This document shows positions 56,059-64,000 of a stretch of DNA of 64,000 nt, piece by piece (the first letter of the stretch is position 1; each line of letters starts with the position of its first letter). The translations under genes and the position numbers were made by a program. Under the pieces are notes generated by a model, which had not been told where the DNA came from, did not search any database, and saw only the letters and a list, made by a program, of their open reading frames with translations. The DNA lies in assembly GCA_025716815.1 (NCBI GenBank), contig JAIXMN010000033.1, positions 248,001-312,000 on the forward strand. The letters are read 5' to 3'. Source of the DNA: Dichotomocladium elegans (lineage: Eukaryota > Mucoromycota > Mucoromycetes > Mucorales > Lichtheimiaceae).

Positions 56059-58757
56059 TCAAGATGCTGGCAGATATGATCGACAGACGGGACACTCGAG
56101 CTTTATCCGCATCCACTATAAAACGAAAAAAGCATAAGGTACAAAATATCGCCCAATACTTTACTAGGAAAGTACCTTTTCCAGACATTCTGTATGGAAC
56201 AGATGCTGACATGGTGTCATCATGTATTGCGCTCTTCCAAGGACGTGTAGGCCAGGAGGACCTGTGCTATTCGTATCTACAGGAAGCATGCAAATAGCGC
56301 AATCCCGTGATGCACCAGCGCTGTTTCCGGTTTCTGTTGCTCCACGCTCTTCATCTGAAGCTGGCAAAATGGGATGATAGTTGTACGTTTGTGGTAAGGA
56401 CTATATAAAACATGTCAAAAGAAGAGGACATATCATACAAGTGAAACAATGCCGTTGCTCACCCTCTCTGAAATAAAGAATCTTGGTCCAAGAATATCTT
56501 GGAGTAGTAAGATGACCACTTGCAATCCAACATAGGCCGCAAGCGCCCAGACCCAACGCGTGGGCTCACGGTCGATAAGGTTATATGGACAGCCAAAAAA
56601 GTCTGGGGTGCATACATAGATGAGTAAGTAAAGAAAACGTTCTGTCTACCAAGCCTACTTACATAGAGGAACCGCAAGCCGTGTCACACTCATAGTCAGA
56701 ATATAACGCCTTCTCAAGGGTTTGCGACAGCCTCGGAGGACGTTGCGGATGATTTGTGGGACCCAGAACGAGTAGAATGCAAATCCACATACAAAGATAA
56801 TGATGTTTTGGGCAAACGCTGACCGAGAGGCTGCTTGGTAAAAGACAAACACCCCCAATAGCAATACAAAATCTATAAAAGGGTATTAGGACTTCATCCT
56901 TGCGCTGTTATCTTTCTTTCGTTACGAGTACACATACACACACGATAGTAAACACGGCTAAAGTCTCTGGGCCCGTCATTTTGGAGCACCCGCCGTCTGG
57001 TTGCTGCCAACGGTAAGATGGTCCGTTGCTCGCCGTTACTGTTATCTGTCGTTGTCGCTGACGGCGGAGATAATGGCCGTGCATTGGTATCCGCCACAGG
57101 TCTTGCATTCTCTGGCCGCTGAATCCGCCAGATAAGTAAGAGATAGCGCATGCTAAACACCGAAACAAGAATAAAGTTGAAAAAGGCGGCAGCTGCAAAG
57201 CGCAAAAAGACCGATTTCACGACGACCCCCGTTGTGAGATGAAGGAGGCAGAGATACCCATCCATCATGGCCTGCATGGCAATAGTCCAGTACGACACGT
57301 TGGACACACTCTAAATGAAGGATGTTAGAATTATATAACATGACACGCCATTATCTACACCTACAGATGGCGTGGATGTATACTCCATCTGTTGGATGAG
57401 GCTGAATATTTGCACAATAGAGAAAACGATCGCCATTCCAGCATAACTAGTGCTTTTGTTGTAGTATTGTTCCATCCGCATCCCTGTTGTTTCGTTCGCA
57501 GTCGTTATAAGTCCGCAGTTAGGCGAATACATGACAGTTGACATGATGAGCGGTGGGGCTCTTATCGTAGAAATGCCTTGTGGGTTCTCCAGTTCACGTT
57601 CGTATTCCAAAAGCTGCTGGAGCTTAATACCTCGAGGGACAGGATGGAGTTGAGCGAAGATCTCGTAGGCACAATGGAACTCAACCGCCATGGATAGCTC
57701 TTTAGGTCGGCAGTGAGAACAAGCCCTGTATAATTGTCCCCGCATCCCTCTCCTCCTTTATTACCATCCGACGAGACTTTGCCATTCCATGTATCCATCT
57801 CCTTCAGTTTTAAGACATGCTTATCGATCTCATCAACCAATATTGATCGAGTTTGTACCATAGATTCGTCTGTCGGCAACATATGCAGGAGTTCCTCGGA
57901 ATATGTGTTCGATCTGATCTCATGTTAGCATTAGCATAACGTACAAGTAACGCGCTCATCGCCAAACCCATCCCTACCGATTGGATATCCCAATGAGATA
58001 AATGGATCCATTATTCAGGAAATGAACGCCTTCTGCCAGCAGAAGTGCTCCATAATCTGCTTTATCTGCATCTCTTAACCACATGTAACCCTAACAAAAC
58101 GCCAAATATCAGTGCTGAGGACGCAACAAAAGAAAAGAAAAAAGATACTTGCTTCAAGATAATTGACATCCTCATCGCTGGTGCCGATGGATTTGAGGTT
58201 AAGCGTATAGGAGCCGTCGCCTTCGATGCGAAAGTCTCCTCGTGCCTCACTCTGCAGCGTCTTATTGTTTGCTGGGTCGTCGTCTGGCAATGTCACGTTT
58301 TCACTATGCCAATTACCTATATGCCGCACCAGCCGTTTTATATGAGCAAAAACAAAAGATTTAGAAGACAACAAGTACGCACCTCTAAAGACGCCGGTAA
58401 TGTTGTGGTAATGGTGGGATCCGAAGCCCTTGTACTCCTCGAATCGTTCAATTTGCGATACAACAGACGAGGGAAGAGTCTTATTTTTTCAGATAAAGGA
58501 TGTGTGAATTAATCTTGGCAGAACATGGTCTTCTCAACCTCTCTTACATGAGTAATGTTCACGCCAAAAGTGACATTGCCCAGTTTCTGTTTTTCAATTT
58601 CCAACGACTCTATCAATTCTTCAATGGACGGCTGCTCTCGTCGTGCTGCTTCATCTTCGGAGAGCTTGAGAAACAGCAGCCAGCCGAAGAAGAGAAACAT
58701 ATACAATGTTGAGCGATTCCGGGTTTGCCTTTCTTCAGCATTCTCGATTGAATCCAT
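56059..58757 (-). CDS. TUL1: Dsc-complex RING E3 ubiquitin ligase (Tul1/Dsc1 type)
   Basis: A Golgi/endosomal membrane E3 ligase that marks membrane proteins for degradation; in fission yeast and moulds the Dsc complex also activates SREBP. About ten exons encode roughly 700 residues. The N-terminus has a membrane anchor (STLYMFLFFGWLLFLKL) and then a lumenal region with FGVNITHVREVEKTMF, GFGSHHYHNITGVFRG and NYLEAGYMWLRDADK-like sequence. The C-terminal half has several membrane segments, for example IIIFVCGFAFYSFWVPQII. After YNYHPILPASDEE comes the RING: DCAICMLPVD, TPCQHLFHTECLEK and, across an intron, LECPVCRSYLPAS, with the stop right after. The YNYHPIL motif before a C-terminal CPVCR ending is the mark of this family. 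The ATG at 58,757 is the first in frame. Confidence 0.9.
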
Positions 58758-59093
58758 GAATGGGATGTTAAAGGGGGAGAGGGAAACAGAGTAGAATGCA
58801 GCGAATGTGCGGCGTACGTATAAGTAGTGGTGGTCGGTAGGGGTGTGAGTTTATGGCCTTGTTGCGCTTCAATTTCGTGCACAGGTGAATCGAAAGCGAA
58901 GCCGAGATATCTATCTACTGAAACACATATTGCTGAAATATATTACAGCCATCCTTCTTTAAGGTACGCCTTTCCTATCATTGGTAAGACACTGTGGAAT
59001 AGTTCATGATAAATTATGGCTCGACTAGGAATATATGAAGGTAGATGTATTATTTGCTTTCCAACACGAACGGCTAGCTTGTTGCTAATCCGC
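58758..59093. other. Short intergenic stretch
   Basis: About 335 bases between the Tul1/Dsc1 start and the Gvp36 stop, both on the minus strand. Nothing further was seen. Confidence 0.5.
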
Positions 59094-60319
59094 TTACTCG
59101 CGGCTATTCCGATACAAAGACTCTTGAGTCACCTGGATTTCATCCAGCTCAGGTGCAAGCTCTGCCAGAAGCTCATGCGCCTCCTTGAAGTAGGCCGCCT
59201 GAGCAGCAATTAAATCAGCAAGGTTACGGAAAGGTTCGGGCTAAAGTAATTAGACATCGTGAGCTCTCAGTACTCCTGTGCAATGTTTCTTTCATGAATG
59301 GGGATATTTACGTTATCCAAGGCGGCCTTCATCAGGCTAGTAGCTTCCTCCACGGCAGCAACAAATTGGTCCTCTGCCTGTTCGACCTCCAGGCGAGCAG
59401 CGTCCTGTCTTTCGGGTCTGGCATTGCGATATCTGGCCTTGCACGCGTCAAGGGAAAGGCGGACTGACTGAACATTTCGGCGGGCCTTGGCAGCTTGTTC
59501 AAGCGAGGTATTGAGGGTAGTCTGCATGGGCTGGTTGAATTTGGACACAATGGATTGATCCATCTTGACGCGGGCGTCGCCCACCTTTTCCGACACAGCG
59601 GCAACCTTAAAGAGCGCGGTGCCAAGCGGGTCCTCTACGCCTACCGTCTGTGCACCCTGCAGAGACACGCGAGCAAGGGCATGTGACAGCGTTTTCGGAT
59701 GCTGCCTGTCCTGCTGCTGTTGCTGCTGCTGCTGTTGATGCTGCTGCTCGAGCTGCTGGCGCTCAGCGGGCGACAACGCCAAGTTCTGGAACTGGTTCGT
59801 GACAGTTGCAGAGAAGCTCACCAAAGACTCCTGAAGCTGCGTAGGATAGTCGTAGCTTGGACTGCCGTACACTCGCGTCACCTTAAGAAGACTGTTGTAC
59901 ACATTTCGGAGGGCATCGACACGCTTATCAAACGAAGCATGAGAACCATGGGGTTTTTTAACCATGATGGAGTTGTCGCTGCGATTACCTTTTCAAGATC
60001 CTTATATTCTTGAGGGAGCTCCGTGACGTCCTCAGCAGTACCAAGCCGCTCTTGGGCATACTGATAACGGAGGTTAAGTACAGGGAGCATCGAAAATGCA
60101 TGCCTTCATCATTCCTGTTATTCTTACCTGTCTCACTTGACCGATGCCCTTGCCAAGCTTTTGGGCAAAAGGGTTGAACTTGGAGCTGAGATTGGCAAAG
60201 CCATCAAGAGTGTTGTTCAAAAGTATGTTGGCATTAAGGCCCTGATTTTGTGCAGAAGCTGTTCCCTGGCCTTGGGGCTCAGCGTCAATCACTTTGATAT
60301 TATCGCTAGGCTGAGACAT
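59094..60319 (-). CDS. GVP36: BAR-domain protein, Gvp36 type
   Basis: A membrane-curvature protein; yeast Gvp36 associates with Golgi and endocytic membranes. Four exons encode about 345 residues. The N-terminus is MSQPSDNIKVIDAEPQGQGT, then LSSKFNPFAQKLGKGIGQV, where an amphipathic entry helix is expected. Next come YAQERLGTAEDVTELPQEYK and RVDALRNVYNSLLKVTRVYG, the first BAR helix. A Gln run (about 59,708-59,760) interrupts the loop between helices. Long helices follow (TALFKVAAVSEKVGDARVKM, ARRNVQSVRLSLDACKARYR). The final exon gives LADLIAAQAAYFKEAHELLA and ends VTQESLYRNSRE. LGTAEDVTELPQEY and SYDYPTQLQESL are typical of Gvp36 rather than Rvs161/167, and there is no SH3 domain. Confidence 0.88.
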
Positions 60320-61516
60320 TTTATTAGGACGGAACTGTGTTTGTCCTTTCTCGTTGGGTTAAATGGAATATTTATGTGAGCTCCCCAACTCGCGGAGGAT
60401 TAAAATTGGGCTCAAATCACCTCCGCAAGAGAATATCAAAAATTCCCCGTAGACAGCAGCCCTGATCGCCTTTGCCACTGTCATATCGCATAAGTAGCCA
60501 AACACAGCACAATACCGATTCTATAGGCTCAGATGTCGTTTCATTCCTTCGTCTGTAAACAAATTATCCGTTGATAGCCTCAAAAGAATCAATACGTACA
60601 GCAAATGCTTTTTCTTTTTTTTAAAAAAAGGCCTACAACCCGCGACTTCACATCACCATCAGTTGAACACTACAAGCACATGATGATGGCCATATTTTAA
60701 ACGTCATAGATCACGGTATGCGCTTATGACCGACATTGTATAGAAGATCTCTGCTGGCAGCGGTATTAACCCGAACACAGGCTCCTGTCGCTAGCTCCAA
60801 AAGATATAACCTCTCCTTTGTCTGCCATTCGGGACTTCACTGGTTGTACAAAATGGGAAGCGCAAAAGGTTTGGGAACATCTGCTAATAAACATGCTCAT
60901 GTGACAAACGTTGCACTGATCTACATAGCTGACCTGCTTTTCAACCACGGCAAATCTTCGAGAAGGTCATTATTCTGGCTTATTTTTCATTCATCTAAGG
61001 ACGTAAACATTGTCGAAAAGTCAGGCGTACCTTCGACATGGTTGGAAATTGATGGAAAAATGCCCTGACAGGTTGTGAGATATGCAGAAGCAATGTTTGC
61101 TTGTAATGAGATCATACTTGGTAGTGGTGCCGCGTCAAATGTTTCCTCATCTTCGCACATTGAGTTCTTACCAATATATACGCGTCAATCTAAATGTGCA
61201 GTGAATCAAAAAATAATTCTATCTGTATTATGTATGTCATATAATGAATATCTGCAATGGAAGTTATTGGTTCCGGGACCTTTTTCTTTGCTGAAATGAC
61301 CAGGAGTTGTGATGCTACTGTACTCCTCATTTCTAATAGACATACGTTGCACTTTTTAATAAACCTCCTCTTGGCAGCATGCGCAAGGGCATTTGTCAAA
61401 TCAGATAAAATACGCTCCTCACAAGAGCAAAGTAACCTCACGTTCATTCAACCGCTGGCTTTCCAGAAGTACATTCCTTTTGCTTAGTGCGAGGCAGACA
61501 GTACTGCCCTAGTGCT
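60320..61516. other. Intergenic stretch
   Basis: About 1.2 kb with the Gvp36 upstream region and the GPN3 3' flank. A plus-strand frame at 60,736-61,068 has no recognisable motif. No RNA gene or repeat beyond short A/T runs was seen. Confidence 0.5.
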
Positions 61517-62908
61517 TTATTCTACCTCAATCTTATCATCAGGTTCCTTGGGTTCCAAATCTTCGCCATATTGCATGGCATTATCAATTGTAGACAGAAC
61601 ATATTCCACTGAATCCTCATCAGTGATGTTAAGTGGTATAAAACTGACCATGCTGTAATCGTCAATCTAACAGATAGCCGTATTTTATTTTTAGTCAACC
61701 CGTCTCCCTGTTGCTCACGCTCACTTACCAGTTGCACAATTGCTTGATTTAATGCTTGGAATTTCATATCCATTGGGCTTGCGTTGCTCTGGGACAACTG
61801 GGCAGACGCTTCCTCTGCAATTAGAAGCGGATCGGGATCAAGATACCGATCAATCTCGCGTTTTGTTAGCGCCTTCTCCATTTGCCGTCTTCGCCGCCGC
61901 CGTCTGGCCTTTCTGTCTTCCTCGTCCTCCCCTTCCTCATCATCGGCCTTTGCATTGCCATAGTCTCCTTCCACCAAATCCATCTTGGTCATGACGTTTA
62001 TATGCGGAATCTCCATATTGACCATCGCACTCATTGCACTCATGACGCCGGAGAAATACTTGTATTTGTCTTCGATGAATTGCGATTCAAGACAATAGAC
62101 ACCGCAGATACGCATATTCCACTGCGTAAGGGCGTTGCAGATTCGGCGCATGATTGGAAAATGCGTGTAAAGCTCAATTTGCCCGGGACAATCGATGATC
62201 AAGTAGTCGTCATCATAAGTACCGACTTCCTCCTCGAGCCAATCGATGTTGTTGAGCAAAAACCTAAGAATACGAGTACCCTGTTTTGTGAGTTTCCACC
62301 CTTTATCTCCACTGCTTATTGCAATGCATCCTACATACTCGAGACAGTAAATTAGACCGCCATTGGGTCCATAGTCCAATTCCTCCATGACATCTTCTAG
62401 GGTGATGAGCTCTCGAATATCTAAGTTGTTCGGACAACCAATGCGCGAAATATTAATAATCAGATTCTTTTTTCCCCCTTGAAGACGAGCCACGAGCCAA
62501 CGCTCAGCAGCCTACCAATGGTTGGTTCGTATTCAAAATGTTCTGCAGCTGGATCCAAGTTGACAAGATGGACCTTCCGGCCGGTTGTTTGGCAATGCGT
62601 CATCATGGTAGCGCAGAAAGTAGACTAGCATGAATAAAAAATATACTTGATTTAAATATATTTTCGCAGCTTATCCACGGCGCGAAAAGACGGTTGACCG
62701 GCTCATTTCACATGGTTTTTAACATGACCGTTCAGTCATGCGCGATTCTGAACAATCAAATAACGATCTGCCCGAGATCGCCGGTGCACTTGGATAAATG
62801 ACCAATTGCATATATTACCTTGCCACTTCCTGCAGGACCCATAACCAGTTGACAATGACGTCCCCTGTCGATCAATGAGAACCCGGTCAGTAACACAAGT
62901 GATGGCAT
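61517..62908 (-). CDS. GPN3: GPN-loop GTPase GPN3
   Basis: A GTPase needed to assemble and import RNA polymerase II. Five exons encode about 330 residues. The P-loop [11 protein letters not shown] lies after an unusual N-terminal extension ([19 protein letters not shown]). It is joined to [20 protein letters not shown] and [16 protein letters not shown]. The family-defining Gly-Pro-Asn loop is [17 protein letters not shown], joined by a GTATGT-AG intron to [15 protein letters not shown]3 is [20 protein letters not shown] and G4 is [12 protein letters not shown] charged insert with a run of seven Arg sits before [13 protein letters not shown]. The last exon gives [20 protein letters not shown] and an acidic tail. 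The ATG at 62,908 is the first available. It is divergent from the gene at 63,709. Confidence 0.93.
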
Positions 62909-63708
62909 TTTGTTGGTCTCATTTTTTCGTGTACATTATGTGTAGTCCGTTGATTGGTGTTGCGCAATAGAGAGTAGAAAAAAAAAAGACGAGTGACAAA
63001 AAAGGAGGGGAGAGGTCAAGAGAGCGGCGGGGCAATGCAAGTCACGTTTTGGGGAATGCTGATTGTTGGCAGAGCGACGTTTGGCTCCTTTTGGTCGCAT
63101 GCAGTTTAAGTCATTTGGCGTCGTCACGGTCTGGTAACTCTTCCAGAGCTCCCATAGCAAATACGCACATACACGTAGCATCGCGTAGCTTCCGACAAAA
63201 TAACACGCCCATCAGACAAGAAAAAACCAGGACTTTGAAGCGGAGCCGGGGCTCTCATGCACCACTTGAGCAAAAGTTTATTGTTGTGTGCAACGTTGCT
63301 TTTCGAATATCGCCTTGCTCTTTTTCGTTTTTAGGCCCTCCTTTTTCTTTGCTGTTCTTCTTTGTCCTTCCATCTTTGTTGGACTCGCTCTCTCTCTCTC
63401 TCTACGTTTCCCCTTCAGCGACCTCCGTCACCTTTTCATACCGAAGAGAAGAAAACCCCTTTCTTCTTTGGTTCATGTACCACGCAATCTTTTTTATATT
63501 TTCACAACTCTAACTCCCTCCCTGTTCTTTCTTCCACATATATTTTGTATATATCTCTTCTCTTTCCGACGCTACACCTTTCTCTTATTCCTTCCTCTGT
63601 ATACTTTTACCGTATAATCGACATACGTGCGAATCATCATATCAACCGTTGCCTTACTGCACCCAGAATATACCGTACCCAGAAATAAAAGTCTTTATCA
63701 CCTAAAGA
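62909..63708. promoter_or_regulatory. Divergent GPN3 / right-edge gene intergenic region
   Basis: About 800 bases. The half nearest the plus-strand gene (about 63,300-63,610) is strongly CT-rich and T-rich, like the leaders of G alpha and adenylate cyclase. The open frames there are translations of this tract. Confidence 0.55.
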
Positions 63709-63840
63709 ATGGCCGCCCTGATACAGCAACAGACCCAGACGCTATCTCAGTCAGCGGACGTCCCTCGAACCGTAGACGGCGATATAGCCTTGACAAGCTA
63801 TATAACCAACAAGCTGCATCTGGAACCACAACAAGAGGAG
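63709..63840 (+). CDS. First exon of a gene leaving the window, product unknown
   Basis: An ATG in good context after a CT-rich leader opens MAALIQQQTQTLSQSADVPR, then DGDIALTSYITNKLHLEPQQ and EE, a composition like a real N-terminus with conserved-looking helical content. The frame stops eight codons further (TAG at 63,862). At 63,841 the sequence GAG/GCAAGT is a full consensus GC-type 5' splice site, so the exon may end there with the intron spanning the TA microsatellite. Otherwise this is a 51-residue short open frame. No family was recognised. Confidence 0.45.
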
Positions 63841-63894
63841 GCAAGTACCGAGATTAATCATTAGTACCAGACTCATACGCCGCATGCGCGCAGG

Positions 63895-63913
63895 CACACA
63901 CACACACACACAC

Positions 63914-63958
<45 letters not shown>
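63895..63958. repeat. CA then TA dinucleotide microsatellite
   Basis: A CA run (63,895-63,913) passes directly into a TA run of about 45 bases (63,914-63,958), the longest simple repeat in the window. Confidence 0.9.
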
Positions 63959-63959
<1 letters not shown>

Positions 63960-64000
63960 GCGCACGTATATACGCTTTTAAGTTCGGGTCACCGGATTTG

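Noticed and set aside
60736..61068. 110-codon plus-strand frame
   Set aside because: Some coding-like look, but no known family, no splice context, and it lies in the Gvp36 upstream region.
1..64000. tRNA, rRNA, CRISPR or complete transposon
   Set aside because: No clear tRNA A/B box pairs, rRNA segments, regularly spaced repeats, or transposase/reverse-transcriptase motifs were found by reading; a covariance-model or repeat search was not possible.

Overview
The window looks like nuclear DNA of an early-diverging filamentous fungus, most likely Mucoromycota (Mucorales-like). Most genes are split by many short introns of about 50-80 bases with GTAAGT-type donors. Intergenic DNA is AT-rich with microsatellites. 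The gene content mixes fungal hallmarks (an RA-LRR-PP2C-cyclase adenylate cyclase, the Tul1/Dsc1 Golgi E3 ligase, the BAR protein Gvp36) with genes that Saccharomyces lacks or holds only in very diverged form: NELF-C/D, a recognisable FNIP, a BORCS5-like protein and branched-chain ketoacid dehydrogenase E1 beta. No plasmid, phage, CRISPR, rRNA or tRNA was seen. All exon joins were made by eye from splice consensus and family resemblance, so coordinates give the span from start codon to stop codon with introns included.

Layout, left to right: an unresolved minus-strand gene end (1-560); importin-4/Kap123 (+); an alpha/beta-hydrolase (-); adenylate cyclase (-), divergent from TFIIB (+); a membrane-anchored GH5 exo-beta-1,3-glucanase (+); an NTF2-like-fold protein (-); a secreted fasciclin-domain protein (-); a 2.6 kb AT-rich gene-poor stretch; FNIP (+); a SAM methyltransferase (+); a cytochrome P450 (+), convergent with a nitrilase-superfamily amidase (-); a BORCS5-like protein (-); SmE (-); a rhodanese (+); a G-protein alpha subunit (+), convergent with BCKDH E1 beta (-); NELF-C/D (+); a single-domain globin (+), convergent with a low-complexity Pro/Gln/Ser-rich ORF (-); an AP-1-like bZIP factor (-), divergent from a Hos2/HDAC3-type deacetylase (+); the Tul1/Dsc1 E3 ligase (-); Gvp36 (-); GPN3 (-); and the first exon of a gene leaving the window (+).

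Functional themes: nutrient and cAMP signalling (adenylate cyclase, G alpha, FNIP, and a BORC-like lysosome-positioning candidate); RNA polymerase II transcription and its control (TFIIB, NELF-C/D, the Pol II assembly GTPase GPN3, HDAC, bZIP); and membrane or wall biology (exoglucanase, fasciclin, BAR, Tul1). The methyltransferase, P450 and amidase are neighbours, but nothing else marks them as a biosynthetic cluster. The most unusual content is the set of regulators with patchy fungal distribution: NELF-C/D, FNIP and the BORCS5-like protein. Two introns appear to use GC-AG boundaries.
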